From contig PABA01000224.1 of assembly GCA_002699025.1 (NCBI GenBank), positions 1 through 33,536 on the forward strand: 33,536 nt of DNA. Reading direction: 5' to 3'. Positions 15,751 to 24,493 of this stretch are shown one piece after another. Source of the DNA: Sandaracinus sp. Lineage in GTDB: Bacteria > Myxococcota_A > Polyangia > Polyangiales > Houyiibacteriaceae. The notes beneath the pieces were generated by a model. That model was not told the DNA's origin. It did not search any database and was given only the letters and a program-made list of their open reading frames with translations. How positions within the stretch are numbered: position 1 is the stretch's first letter; the number at the start of each line of letters is the position of its first letter. Both the position numbers and the translations under genes were made by a program.

Positions 15751-16643
15751 GGGCCGGCCTCCTCGCCCCGGTCCGGCCACGCGCGCGGCTCGTCGTCGAG
15801 GCGCGGCCGCCGATAGACCATGTCGCCCTCGAGGTGCACCAGCTCGAAGTCCGTGGAGGCGCGCAGGAGCGATTCGCTGTGGCCGAGCATGAGGTAGCCG
15901 CCGGGGGTGAGCCGGTCGAAGAAGGTTCGCACGACCTGGCCCCGGGACTCGTCGTCGAAGTAGATCAGGACGTTCCGGCAGAAGATCGCGTCGACGCTCC
16001 CCACGATGGCGGACCGGTCGTGGTCGAGGAGGTTGAGGTGGCCGAAGTGGCACATCGCTCGGATCTCCGGCCGTACCAGCCGCCCGTCGGGCGTGTCGAG
16101 GAAGAAGCGCTCGTGCTCCGGGGGCATCGCGCGGAAGGAGCCCTCCCGGTAGACGGCGCGGCGCGCGTGGTGGAGGACCCGGCGGCTGATGTCGCTGCCG
16201 AAGACGCGCACCTCCCACCCGTCGAAGCGATGGCTCGCCGCGAGGATCATCGCGAGCGTGTAGACCTCCTCGCCGGTGGAGCAGCCGGCGCTCCAGAGCG
16301 TGAGCCGCTTCTTGTGCGCGTTCCGGGCGGCGAGCTCGGGGAGGAGCTCCTTGCGGAAGGCCTCGAGCTGGTAGGCCTCGCGGAAGAAGTAGGTCTCGTT
16401 CGTCGTGAGCAGGTCGACGGCGCGCTCGAGCTCGGTCTCGCCGTCCGGGTGGAAGCGGAGCCGCTCGTAGTAGGCGGTGTAGCTGTCGAGGCCGAGGGCG
16501 TGCAGCCGCTCGCGGAGGCGGCGCTCGACCACGAACTTCGCGTCGCGGTCGAAGCTGATGCCGCAGAAGGAATTGACCAGGTCGCGGAGGAGCCGAAACT
16601 CCTCCGGGGTCATGGACGGTCCCTGGTCGAAGAGCAGCGTCAT
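15747..16643 (-). CDS. cheR: CheR chemoreceptor methyltransferase
   Basis: A 298-residue SAM-dependent methyltransferase that adds methyl esters to glutamates of chemoreceptors. The N-terminal CheR helical domain starts at MTPEEFRLLRDLVNSFCGI and contains DRDAKFVVERRLRERLHALG. It is followed by LLTTNETYFFREAYQLEAF, the SAM-binding motif I LWSAGCSTGEEVYTLAM, RVFGSDISRRVLHHARRAVY and the conserved IFCRNVLIYFDD. There is no TPR or pentapeptide-binding extension. Start and stop both overlap neighbours by ATGA (HEAT gene upstream, cheB downstream), so it is tightly coupled to both. Confidence 0.96.
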   Translation of the reverse strand: MTLLFDQGPSMTPEEFRLLRDLVNSFCGISFDRDAKFVVERRLRERLHALGLDSYTAYYERLRFHPDGETELERAVDLLTTNETYFFREAYQLEAFRKELLPELAARNAHKKRLTLWSAGCSTGEEVYTLAMILAASHRFDGWEVRVFGSDISRRVLHHARRAVYREGSFRAMPPEHERFFLDTPDGRLVRPEIRAMCHFGHLNLLDHDRSAIVGSVDAIFCRNVLIYFDDESRGQVVRTFFDRLTPGGYLMLGHSESLLRASTDFELVHLEGDMVYRRPRLDDEPRAWPDRGEEAGP

Positions 16644-18631
16644 CCCCCCGCCCGACCTCCCTCGGCGAGGGCGGCGTCGAGCGCCTCCCGGACCAGCTCG
16701 TCCTCCTCCACGGCGCGGCGCGCTTCGAGCGCGGCCGTGGCTGCCCCCGAGCCCAGCTCCCCGAGCAGCCGCGCCGCCGCCGCCCGCACGTGCCAGCTCC
16801 CGTGCGCGAGCCCCGCGCCGAGACGCGTCGCCGCCGCCGCCGCGGGGAGGCGCCGCGCCGCCGCCAGCCCGCGCTTGACCACCTCGGCGTCGGCGTGGGC
16901 CAGGGCCCGCTCCACGTGCGCCTCGAGGTCGGGGGGCGCCAGGGCGATCAGCGCGTCCATGGCGGCCACGGCCACCGCCGGCTGGTCTTCGAGGAGCGCC
17001 CCGAGCAGCGGCACGTCCGCCCCGTCTCCGTGCGCGCCGAGCGCCGCGGCCGCCTCCGCACGCACCGCGGGCGCGCCGTCTTCGAGCGCCTGCCGGAGGC
17101 CCTCCGCCGCGCGCGCGCCGAGCGGGCGCACCCGGCCCAGCGCCCGCACGGCCTCCCGCCGCACGGCCGCGTCCTCGTCCATCAGGGCGAAGGCGATCAC
17201 GTCGCTCCCGCGCCCGTCCCCGAGCGCCCCGAGCGCGTCCAGGCACGCCTGCCGGAGCGCCGGGTCCTCGCTCGAGAGGCCGGCCTGGAGCGCGTCCAGC
17301 GCGCCTTCGCCCCCGAGCTCGGCGAGGAGCGCGGGCAGGCGCGGCCCCGCGTGCCCGAGGTCGACCGCGGCGAGCGCCGCCTCGACCGACGCCGCTTCGC
17401 GCTCGGCCAGTCTCCGGAGCGCTTCCGTGGCCGCCGCGGCCGGCTCGGCGTTCGCCGCGAGGTCGCCGCCGGGCGCGCTCGCCCGCCTCACGAGGGCCGG
17501 CGCGTCCTCGGCCTGGGCGAAGCGACCGAGGCTCCGCAGCGCCGCCGCCGCCACGGCCGGCGCCTCGTCCTCCGCCGCCTCCCAGAGCCACGCGCGGAGC
17601 GTCGCGTCCGGCGCCGTCGCCAGCTCGGCCGCGAGCTCCAGGGCGAGCGCCCGCGTCGGGCCGGTCGCCGCGTCGGCCACCGCGCGCAGGGGGGCGCTCG
17701 CCTCGGCGCCCCACTCTCGGAGGGCCGCGATCGCGTTCGGCCCGAGCACGTCCCGGGCGAGCACCGTCACGGCCGCGCCGAGGCGCGCCGTGTCGCGGAG
17801 CACGAGGAGCAGCTCGGCGGCGTGTCGGGGGGTCTCCCCCTCTTCCTCGCCGAGCGCCTCGCCGAGGGCCGCTTCGCTCCCGGCCAGGGGGTCGCGGAGC
17901 GCCGCCGGGCCAAGCGCCGCGGCCAGCTCGGCGAGCCCGGCGACCGCGAGCGAGCGTTCGTGCGGGGTCCGCTCGAGGGCTGCTGCCAGCGGGGCGATGG
18001 CCTCGGGCGCGCCGCTCCGCCCGAAGAGGGGGAGCGCCGCTCGCCGCGCCAGCCGGTCGTCGAGGAGCGGGGCGAGCTCCACCCAGGGCAAGACGGCGCC
18101 CGTCCGGACCAGCCCGTCGAGGGCGGCGACGCGCTCGTAGGCGCCGGCGTCCGCGAGGTGCGCGCGGAGGATCTGCTGGGCGGCCGGGCCGCCGAGGCGG
18201 GCGAGGGCGTCCAGGGCCGCCGCGGAGATGTTCGGGTCGGCGTCGCGCACGAGCGGCGCGATCCACTGGACCGCCTCCTCCGCGCCCGTGTCGCCGAGCG
18301 CCTCGATCACGAACTTCCGCGTGCCGTCCGGCCGCGCCTCGAGCGCGTCGCGGAGTGGCCCGAGCGCCCGGCGGCCGAGGCGCCCGAGGGCCTCGAGGGC
18401 CGCGTTCCGGAGCCCGACGTTCTCGCCCTGGGCCAGCGCGTCCACGAGCCGCGGCAGGAGCGGGTCCCGCTCCTCCGGCGCGCAGCGGATCACGCTCTGG
18501 ACGGCCTCGGCCCGCACGCGCCAGTCCGGGTCGGCGAGCCCCTCGAGGAGCGCGTCGCGCCGCTCGTCGTCGAGGCGCGCCCCGGCGAGCTCGCGCACCC
18601 GCCGCCGCCGCCGCTCGACCGGATCGCTCAA
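16640..18631 (-). CDS. HEAT-repeat protein of the chemosensory operon
   Basis: A 663-residue protein built almost entirely of HEAT/PBS-lyase-like helical pairs. Recurrent units of about 30 residues look like DPDWRVRAEAVQSVIRCA, DEDAAVRREAVRALGRV, DGAPAVRAEAAAALGAHG and SWHVRAAAARLLGELG. There is no catalytic or membrane segment. The start is TTG, overlapping the CheW stop (TTGA); no good ATG lies nearby, and longer readings give Arg/Gly-rich nonsense. The stop overlaps cheR (ATGA). HEAT solenoids are protein-binding scaffolds; the Che7 cluster of Myxococcus xanthus also carries a HEAT-like protein (Cpc7). Its position between cheW and cheR suggests it organises or tunes the kinase complex. 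The exact partner is unknown. Confidence 0.85.
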   Translation of the reverse strand: MSDPVERRRRRVRELAGARLDDERRDALLEGLADPDWRVRAEAVQSVIRCAPEERDPLLPRLVDALAQGENVGLRNAALEALGRLGRRALGPLRDALEARPDGTRKFVIEALGDTGAEEAVQWIAPLVRDADPNISAAALDALARLGGPAAQQILRAHLADAGAYERVAALDGLVRTGAVLPWVELAPLLDDRLARRAALPLFGRSGAPEAIAPLAAALERTPHERSLAVAGLAELAAALGPAALRDPLAGSEAALGEALGEEEGETPRHAAELLLVLRDTARLGAAVTVLARDVLGPNAIAALREWGAEASAPLRAVADAATGPTRALALELAAELATAPDATLRAWLWEAAEDEAPAVAAAALRSLGRFAQAEDAPALVRRASAPGGDLAANAEPAAAATEALRRLAEREAASVEAALAAVDLGHAGPRLPALLAELGGEGALDALQAGLSSEDPALRQACLDALGALGDGRGSDVIAFALMDEDAAVRREAVRALGRVRPLGARAAEGLRQALEDGAPAVRAEAAAALGAHGDGADVPLLGALLEDQPAVAVAAMDALIALAPPDLEAHVERALAHADAEVVKRGLAAARRLPAAAAATRLGAGLAHGSWHVRAAAARLLGELGSGAATAALEARRAVEEDELVREALDAALAEGGRAGG

Positions 18632-19116
18632 GGCGCCTCCAGCGCCGTCGGCACGTCGATGGCCTCGGCCGGCGCCGCGACCCGGTCGACGTCGATCACG
18701 AAGGTGAGCCCCCCGCCCGTGGCGTACACGGCCGCGATCCCCCGCGCCTCGTCGCCCGTGCCCAGCTTCGGCACGCCGCGCTGCTCCGTCGGGCCGGCGC
18801 CGAAGACGTCCGTCACGGAGTCCACGACGAGCCCCGCCGAGCGGTCCTCGAGCTCGACGACGATCCACTTCGTGCGGCGCGTCGGCGCCGTCGCCGGCAG
18901 GCCGAAGCGGCGGCGCAGGTCGAGCACCGGGACCACCTCGCCGCGGTGATCGGCCACGCCGAGCACGCTCGGCGGCGCGTGGGGGAGCTCGACGAGCGGG
19001 AGCGGGTTGATGATCTCCCGCACGCGGAGGATGTCCACGGCATACCGCACGTCGCCCACCTGGAAGCCCACCAGGTTCTTGCTGCGGTCGCTCCGTTGTC
19101 TCGTGGCGTCGACCAT
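18628..19116 (-). CDS. CheW-like adaptor protein, second copy in transcript order
   Basis: The 162-residue single CheW domain couples CheA to receptors. The N-terminus is basic (MVDATRQRSDRSKNLVGFQV), then the SH3-like subdomains: VGDVRYAVDILRVREIINPL, SVLGVADHRGEVVPVLDLRRRFG (the LGV..RG..VPVxDLRxRFG signature), WIVVELEDRSAGLVVDSVTDV and the C-terminal strand GGGLTFVIDVDRV. It follows the other CheW gene after 25 bases and overlaps the HEAT gene by TTGA. Two different CheW proteins in one operon suggest two receptor partners, or a partner for the HEAT protein. Confidence 0.93.
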   Translation of the reverse strand: MVDATRQRSDRSKNLVGFQVGDVRYAVDILRVREIINPLPLVELPHAPPSVLGVADHRGEVVPVLDLRRRFGLPATAPTRRTKWIVVELEDRSAGLVVDSVTDVFGAGPTEQRGVPKLGTGDEARGIAAVYATGGGLTFVIDVDRVAAPAEAIDVPTALEAP

Positions 19117-19141
19117 GTCGTCTTCCTCGCCGCGCGCTCCC

Positions 19142-19681
19142 TCAGTCGAGCAGCGGCTCGGGGTCGAGGAGCACGAGGATCTCTTCCGTCTCGCTCTCCG
19201 TGTCGCGCTCGCCCTCCCGGTCGCGCCGCGAGCGCCGCGGCCGGCCCACGCCGAGGACGTAGTCGGACAGATCTCCGCCGACGACGCCGGAGAGCTCGAT
19301 CTCGTCGTCGAGGAGCCGATGCACCGAGAGCACCTGGTCCACCAGCACGCCGAGCACCTCGTCCTCGGCGGCGACCAGGAGGATGCGCGTGTGCTTGTCC
19401 GGCGGGCTCTCGGCCACGCGCAGCCGCCGGCGCAGGTCGATCACCGTCGTGATGGTCCCGCGGACGGCCACCACGCCGAGCACGTCGCCGGGGGCGCGCG
19501 GCACGGGCGTGATCGGCGGCGGCTTGAGGATCTCCCGGATGGCGTGGAGCGGGAGCGCGTAGGTCTCCTCGGCGATGACGAAGGCGAGGAACTCCCGCGC
19601 CGTCAGCGCCTCCCGCTCCAGCACCGGCGCCTGGCTCGCCGCCGCCGGGATCACCGTGTCGCGCTTGACGACGTCGCTCAT
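19142..19681 (-). CDS. CheW-like adaptor protein, first copy in transcript order
   Basis: A 179-residue CheW domain with an N-terminal extension of about 28 residues. Core signatures are FLAFVIAEETYALPLHAIRE, ILKPPPITPVPRAPGDVLGVV, AVRGTITTVIDLRRRL, RILLVAAEDEVLGVLVDQVL and the late strand EEILVLLDPEPLL. A charged insertion (RPRRSRRDREGERDTESE, about 149-166) separates the last strands, which is unusual. The ATG overlaps the cheA stop (ATGA). It is probably the main CheA-receptor coupler, with the copy at 18628-19116 as its paralogue; the two are clearly diverged. Confidence 0.92.
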   Translation of the reverse strand: MSDVVKRDTVIPAAASQAPVLEREALTAREFLAFVIAEETYALPLHAIREILKPPPITPVPRAPGDVLGVVAVRGTITTVIDLRRRLRVAESPPDKHTRILLVAAEDEVLGVLVDQVLSVHRLLDDEIELSGVVGGDLSDYVLGVGRPRRSRRDREGERDTESETEEILVLLDPEPLLD

Positions 19682-21822
19682 CGCGAGGCCTCCAGGGCCG
19701 TGAGCTCGGGCGTGCCGAGCAGCTCCTCGAGGAGCGCCGGGACGTCCAGCACGAGGGCCACCTGCTGGTCCCCGAGGTCCGTCGCGCCGGCGAAGCCGCG
19801 CACGCGCTGGAGGCTCTTGCCGAGGCTCTTGATGACGATGTCCTGCTGGCCGTCGAGGCCGTCGACGACGAAGCCGAGCCGCCGATGGGCGACCGCACAG
19901 ACCACCACGTAGCGCCGCGGCGGTGTGCCGTCCGCGTCGAGCTCGGGGGGCTCCGCGGCCTCGAGCCGGAAGAGCCGGTCGAGCCGGCAGAGCGGCAGGG
20001 TGGCGCCGCGCAGCGTCATCACCTCGCGCCCCTCCACGGTGCGGAGCTTCTCCGGCTCGAAGAGGATCGCCTCCTGCACCGACGTGATCGGGATGGCGAA
20101 GCCCCGCCCGCCGATTCGGATCAGGAGGGCGTTGATGATCGCCAGCGTGACCGGGAGGGTGATCGTGAACTTCGTGCCCGTCCCCAGCTCGGACTGCACG
20201 TCGATCACCCCGCCGAGCCGCGAGATGTTCGTCTTCACGACGTCCATGCCGACGCCGCGACCGGAGAGGTCGGTGATCGCCGAGCGCGTGCTGAAGCCGG
20301 GCATGAAGATGAGGTTCAGCGCCTCCTCCCGGCTGACCTCGGCCGCCGCCTCCTCCGTGATCAGCTCCCGGCGGAGGGCCGTCTCGACGATGCGCTGCGG
20401 GTTCATGCCGGCGCCGTCGTCCTCCACCTCGATGACGACGTGCTTGCCCTTCTGGTAGGCGTTCAGCGCGAGCGTCCCCGAGACCGGCTTGTCGGCGAGC
20501 TCGCGCACCTTCGGCGACTCGATGCCGTGGTCGATCGCGTTCCGGATGAGGTGCATGAGCGGGTCGCTCAGCTCCTCGACGATGAGCTTGTCGACCTCCG
20601 TGTCCGCGCCCGTCACCAGGAGCTTCACGTCCTTGTCGTGCTCCCGCGCGACTTGCCGCACGATGCGCGCGAGCTTGTCGAAGATCTGCCCGAGCGGGAC
20701 CATCCGCACGTCGAGGATGCCGTCCTGGAGCTCCTCGAGGCGGCGCTCGAAGCCGCGGTTGATCCGGTGCAGCTCGATGGCGAGCTGGCGGAGCTCGGGC
20801 CGGCCGCGGAGCCGCTCCGAGATGCGCCCCACGGCGCTCTTCACGAGCGCCAGCTCGCCCACCACGTTCATCAGGTGGTCGAGCTTGCGGATGTCGACGC
20901 GCACCGTGTTCGCCACCGAGCGGAGCGTGAGCTGGTCCGGCGACATCTCGCGTCGCTCCACGGGGGCCGCGCTCGGCGGGCGAGGCGTCGGTGCCGGCGG
21001 GGGCGCCGGGAGCGGGGTCGAGCTGCTGCTCGGGGCGAGCGCTTCGTGCTCCGTGCGCCGGTCCGGGCTCTCCCCCGAGCTCCGCCGGCTCACGCGGAGC
21101 AGCTCCGCGTCGGCGTCGACGAGCGCCTCCTCGAGCGTGTCGTAGGGCGCGCTGCTCGCGAGGAGCACGTCGAGGTCGATCGTGTCCCCGTCGCCGCCGC
21201 CCGTGCTCGGCAGGTAGGTGATGATCTCGGCGAGCGGCTTGGCGCGATCCTTCAGGTCCTCGAGCTGGCTGTCGATGGTGAGGAGGCTGAAGCGCACCTT
21301 GAGCCGGTAGAGGGAGACGCCCTGGCGCACGTTCGTGCGCAGCCGATGCTCCTCGTACTCCGTGAGCACGGAGAGCACGTTCGGGTCGAGCTCGTAGCCG
21401 AGGAGGTCGTCGTCCGGCGCGGCCGAGCCGCTCCCGGTGAAGCGCGCGATGCCCTGGAGGAGCCGCTCGACGTCCACCTCGGGGGCGTCGGGCGAGTCGA
21501 CCAGGAGCCGCTGGAAGCTCTCGACGCCCTCGAAGAGCACGTCGAGGACGCTCGGGTCGAGCTCCACGCGCCCGAGCCGGAGCTGATCGAGGAGATCCTC
21601 GAGGGCGTGGGAGACCTCCCCGAGGCGGGCGTAGCCGAACATGCCCGCGATGCCCTTGAGCGTGTGGACGCCGCGGAAGACCTCGTTGATGAGCTCGCTG
21701 GTGGTCTGATCGAGCTCCGGCCCATGCTCCTTCTGCGCCTGGTCGAGCAGGAGCAGGTCGCGCGAGAGCGACTCGATGATCTCCTGCGCTTCGGCGAGAA
21801 ACTCCTCGTGGACGTCGCTCAC
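19678..21822 (-). CDS. cheA: CheA chemotaxis histidine kinase
   Basis: A 714-residue class II kinase. The P1 HPt domain (1-110) carries the phospho-accepting His53 in EVFRGVHTLKGIAGMFGYA. A P2-like region (about 140-235) is followed by a Ser/Pro-rich linker (250-290). The dimerisation domain is at about 300-370. The ATPase holds the N box MHLIRNAIDHGIESPKVRE (424-442), G1 EVEDDGAGMNP and G2 LSGRGVGMDVVKTNISRLGG. A CheW-like regulatory domain ends the protein (from about 555, FAIPITSVQEAILFE). There is no C-terminal receiver, unlike FrzE-type hybrids. It is coupled to cheY upstream and cheW downstream by ATGA overlaps. Confidence 0.97.
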   Translation of the reverse strand: MSDVHEEFLAEAQEIIESLSRDLLLLDQAQKEHGPELDQTTSELINEVFRGVHTLKGIAGMFGYARLGEVSHALEDLLDQLRLGRVELDPSVLDVLFEGVESFQRLLVDSPDAPEVDVERLLQGIARFTGSGSAAPDDDLLGYELDPNVLSVLTEYEEHRLRTNVRQGVSLYRLKVRFSLLTIDSQLEDLKDRAKPLAEIITYLPSTGGGDGDTIDLDVLLASSAPYDTLEEALVDADAELLRVSRRSSGESPDRRTEHEALAPSSSSTPLPAPPPAPTPRPPSAAPVERREMSPDQLTLRSVANTVRVDIRKLDHLMNVVGELALVKSAVGRISERLRGRPELRQLAIELHRINRGFERRLEELQDGILDVRMVPLGQIFDKLARIVRQVAREHDKDVKLLVTGADTEVDKLIVEELSDPLMHLIRNAIDHGIESPKVRELADKPVSGTLALNAYQKGKHVVIEVEDDGAGMNPQRIVETALRRELITEEAAAEVSREEALNLIFMPGFSTRSAITDLSGRGVGMDVVKTNISRLGGVIDVQSELGTGTKFTITLPVTLAIINALLIRIGGRGFAIPITSVQEAILFEPEKLRTVEGREVMTLRGATLPLCRLDRLFRLEAAEPPELDADGTPPRRYVVVCAVAHRRLGFVVDGLDGQQDIVIKSLGKSLQRVRGFAGATDLGDQQVALVLDVPALLEELLGTPELTALEASR

Positions 21823-22202
21823 CCGGCGCCTCCCGCGCGGCGCTCCAGCACGTCCCGCACGAGGGTGGTCAGCGCGTCGGCGCCGAAGGGCTTGCTGAGG
21901 AAGGCGTCGGCCCCGAGGTCGAGGCCGCGCTGCCGGTCGCGGGCGCTGGCCTCCGTGCTGATGAGGATCACCGGCGTCGCGCCGTGCTGCTCGCTCTTGC
22001 GCATGAAGGCGATGAGCTCGAGCCCGTTGATGTCGGGCATGTTGATGTCGACGACGACGAGCTCCCAGGGCTCGCGGGGGAGCAGGCGGAGCGCCTCGAA
22101 GCCGCTCGACGCCTCGCTCACGTCCGCGCCCGTGTCCTCGAGGGCGGCACGCACGAACGCGCGCATGGCGCTGCTGTCTTCGACCACCAGGACGCGGAGC
22201 AC
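21819..22202 (-). CDS. CheY-like single-domain response regulator (first of the che run)
   Basis: A 127-residue receiver domain starting with GTG. Acidic residues Glu8-Asp9 (VLVVEDSSAMRAFV), phospho-acceptor Asp52 (VVVDINMPDINGLEL), switch Ser/Thr in VILISTEASARD and Lys in FLSKPFGADALTTL are all present. The stop overlaps the cheA ATG (ATGA). It lies 48 bases after recO on the same strand, so readthrough from the recO operon is likely. It would be the direct CheA phosphorylation partner; no flagellar or pilus motor gene is in the window to name its target. Confidence 0.93.
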   Translation of the reverse strand: MLRVLVVEDSSAMRAFVRAALEDTGADVSEASSGFEALRLLPREPWELVVVDINMPDINGLELIAFMRKSEQHGATPVILISTEASARDRQRGLDLGADAFLSKPFGADALTTLVRDVLERRAGGAG

Positions 22203-22250
22203 CGCCGGATCGTAATCGAAAACGGCCCCGGCCCGAAGGGAGCGACGCGT

Positions 22251-22985
22251 TCAGCGCTCGCGGCGGGCGCGCGGCTCCCCGACGTGGGCCCGGAGGAGCG
22301 CCAGGAGCAGGTCGTCCGCCTGTTTGCGCGCGCGGTCGTCCCAGCCCTCGAGCTCGGTCCAGCCCTCGCCCATCGCCTGCTTCAGGAGCGCCCGGGTGGG
22401 GCCCGAGACGAGCAGGGGGCCGCCGCCGTGGGCCCGGGCGACGATGGTGCCGCGCTCCGGGTCGAAGAGGGCGGCCTGGCCGGGGGGGCAGGGCGCCCCG
22501 GAGACGCCGCAGGCGTCGAGCCCCGGCGCGAGGCCGACCAGGGCGAGGGCCCGGGCCCGGAAGGCGAGCGCGACGTCGTCGGGGTTCTCGCTCGCGGCGA
22601 GGGCGGCGTGGTAGCGGGCCACGGCCTCGAAGAGCCGGGGCATGGGCTCGCGCTCGGGGCAGAGGCGCCGCACGAGCTCGAGGCCGCGGCCGGCCGCCTG
22701 GATCCGCCCCAGCGAGGTGAGCAGGCCCGGGTAGGCCTCGCGCACGCGGGCCTCCTTCAGGGTCGCCAGCTCGCCCCGGCCGAAGGTGAAGCTCACGGCG
22801 AGCCGGTGGCAGGGCTCGAGGCCGCCACCGAAGCGCTTCCGGCTCCGGCGGGCGCCGCGAGCGAGGGCGCCGACCTTGCCGTGCTCCTCCGTCAGGAGCG
22901 TGACGATCTTGTCGGCGTCCCGGTAGTCGATGGCGCGCAGGAGGAAGGCGTCGCTGCGCTCCTCCTGGCGGCTCGGGGCGCTCAA
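22251..22985 (-). CDS. recO: DNA repair protein RecO
   Basis: A 244-residue recombination mediator that loads RecA on SSB-coated DNA with RecR. The N-terminal OB fold is visible as DAFLLRAIDYRDADKIVTLL, then GKVGALARGARRSRKRFGGG, and LEPCHRLAVSFTFGRGELATL. A helical C-terminal domain follows with FRARALALVGLAPGLDACGV; the pair Cys...Cys (ACGVSGAPC) resembles the degenerate zinc site of the family. The start is TTG overlapping the stop of the RodZ-like gene (TTGA). Normal size for RecO. Confidence 0.92.
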   Translation of the reverse strand: MSAPSRQEERSDAFLLRAIDYRDADKIVTLLTEEHGKVGALARGARRSRKRFGGGLEPCHRLAVSFTFGRGELATLKEARVREAYPGLLTSLGRIQAAGRGLELVRRLCPEREPMPRLFEAVARYHAALAASENPDDVALAFRARALALVGLAPGLDACGVSGAPCPPGQAALFDPERGTIVARAHGGGPLLVSGPTRALLKQAMGEGWTELEGWDDRARKQADDLLLALLRAHVGEPRARRER

Positions 22986-23455
22986 GCGCGGAGCGTGACC
23001 GGCGCCGTGGTCTCGACGCTGGAGAGCTCCACGGGCACGTCGCGATGCCGCGGCCGGAGCACGATGGAGAGGGCGAGCGTGAAGAGGATCAGCAGGACCA
23101 CCACGGCGATGGCGATGCCGAAGCGGCGCCCGCGCTCGGGGGTGGCGGCGACGCTCGAGAGGGGCGTCGGCGTCTCGTCCTCCTGCCGGCCTTCGTCGTA
23201 GCGGGCGAGGATGGGCGCCGGGTCCAGGCCGAGGGCCTTGGCGTAGGCGCGCAGGAAGCCACGCACGAAGACCTCTCCGGGGAGGGCCTCGAAGTCGTCC
23301 GCCTCGACGGCGCGCAGGGTCTTGAGCGGGATGCGCGTGGTCTGGGCGACCTCTTCGATGGAGATCGCGCGGAGCTCGCGCTCGCGCCGGAGGTGGGCGC
23401 CGACGCCGTCGCGCAGGCGAAGCTCGGTCGCGGGGAGGGGGCGGGCTGTGCTCAT
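22982..23455 (-). CDS. RodZ-like helix-turn-helix membrane protein
   Basis: A 157-residue protein with an N-terminal RodZ-type HTH_25 domain (about 15-85): GAHLRRERELRAISIEEVAQ, TTRIPLKTLRAVEADDFEAL, and PGEVFVRGFLRAYAKALGLD. A variable linker is followed by one transmembrane helix (about 112-134, FGIAIAVVVLLILFTLALS). The periplasmic tail is only about 22 residues, so the DUF4115 domain of full RodZ is missing. RodZ binds MreB and supports rod shape; this short form may be a minor paralogue or a membrane-bound regulator. The ATG overlaps the TPR gene stop (ATGA), and its stop overlaps recO. Confidence 0.88.
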   Translation of the reverse strand: MSTARPLPATELRLRDGVGAHLRRERELRAISIEEVAQTTRIPLKTLRAVEADDFEALPGEVFVRGFLRAYAKALGLDPAPILARYDEGRQEDETPTPLSSVAATPERGRRFGIAIAVVVLLILFTLALSIVLRPRHRDVPVELSSVETTAPVTLRA

Positions 23456-24396
23456 GGCTGGGCCTCCGCGTCGTTCGTGCGGGGGGCGGTGTCGGCGGCG
23501 GTGTCGGGGGGGGCGGCCGGGGAGGGGTTGGGCGGCGGGGGCGGCGTCCGGTCGAGCAGACGCTGGCAGCGCTGGCCTTCTTCCGTGTCGGCGCCGAGGG
23601 CCACGCAGCGCTCGAGGTCGGCCAGGGCGTCGGCGCGGCGACCGAGGCGGGCCCGGACCTCACCGCGGAGCCGCCAGGCGCCCTGCAGCTGCGGCGCGTC
23701 GGCGCAGGCCTCGTCCGCCTCGATGGCGCGCACGAGGGCCTCCTCGGCCAGCTGGAGGTCGTTCGCCGCGAAGTGCGCCCGGCCGAGCCGGTACCAGCCC
23801 ACGCAGAAGCGCGGCTGCATGCGCACGGCGGTCTCGAGCGCCTCGACGGCCTCGGGGGCGCGCCCGGCCTCGAGACGGGCGAGCCCGAGGTTGCCCCACG
23901 CGAGGTGCGGGGCCGTGTTCATCTCGTCCAGCGCCGAAGCCTCGAGGACCTCGGCGGCCTCGTCGTACTCCTCGCGGGCGATCAGGACGAGGCCGAGCAC
24001 GTTGCGCGCCTCCGCGAGCGTCGCGCCGCGGCGCCCGTGCTCCACGAGCAGCTCCACGCCGCGCCGGGTGTGCTCCTCGGCGGACGGGTGGTTCGCGCGC
24101 TGGAACTGGATGATGCCGAGGAGCACGTGCGCCTCGGCGTTCTCCGGATCCAGCTCGAGCGCCTCGCGCAGGTGTCCGATGGCGCCCGGAATGTTCTGCT
24201 CTTCGTGCAATGCAGCCGCCAGCTCGAGCTCTCGACGGGAGCGTTCGATGTCGTCGCTCGAGGGTCCGTGAACCCCACAACCCAGAAGCGAAGAGACGGT
24301 CAGGGGCGCGAGCAGCAGGAAGACGAAGAAAGACGGAGTACGGCCCCGCGCGCCCTTGAAGGCCGGGGATCTACCGGGTGCCCGCAGTGGGGTCAA
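23452..24396 (-). CDS. TPR-repeat lipoprotein
   Basis: A 314-residue protein predicted to be an exported lipoprotein with at least five tetratricopeptide repeats. The signal is FFVFLLLAPLTVSSLLGC, with the lipid Cys at about 40 from a TTG start. The TTG is the first plausible start before the hydrophobic stretch; the actual start could differ by a few codons. TPRs run from about 53 to 285: AGAIGHLREALELDPENAEA-like PGAIGHLREALELDPENAEA, then ARNVLGLVLIAREEYDEAAEV, NLGLARLEAGRAPEAVEAL, WYRLGRAHFAANDLQLAEEA and a weak last one. The tail is Pro/Ala/Thr-rich. It resembles PilF/PilW-type pilotins in layout, but identity is not proven. First gene of the TPR-rodZ-recO set. Confidence 0.85.
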   Translation of the reverse strand: MTPLRAPGRSPAFKGARGRTPSFFVFLLLAPLTVSSLLGCGVHGPSSDDIERSRRELELAAALHEEQNIPGAIGHLREALELDPENAEAHVLLGIIQFQRANHPSAEEHTRRGVELLVEHGRRGATLAEARNVLGLVLIAREEYDEAAEVLEASALDEMNTAPHLAWGNLGLARLEAGRAPEAVEALETAVRMQPRFCVGWYRLGRAHFAANDLQLAEEALVRAIEADEACADAPQLQGAWRLRGEVRARLGRRADALADLERCVALGADTEEGQRCQRLLDRTPPPPPNPSPAAPPDTAADTAPRTNDAEAQP

Positions 24397-24493
24397 GCGT
24401 GATTCCCCGCACACGACGCGGCGGCCTGCGGGGTCGCGGGTGTCGGCGGCGGCCGTCGGTGCACCGACGGATCGCGGAAGTGCCCGGGATCGT

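Noticed and set aside
15834-18140. Long plus-strand frame opposite cheR and the HEAT gene
   Set aside because: The composition (Ser/Ala/Arg runs) comes from the GC-rich complement. The minus strand has conserved domains and coupled starts.
19885-22215. Long plus-strand frame opposite cheA and cheY
   Set aside because: Shadow of cheA; no domain, low-complexity Arg/Val/Glu content.
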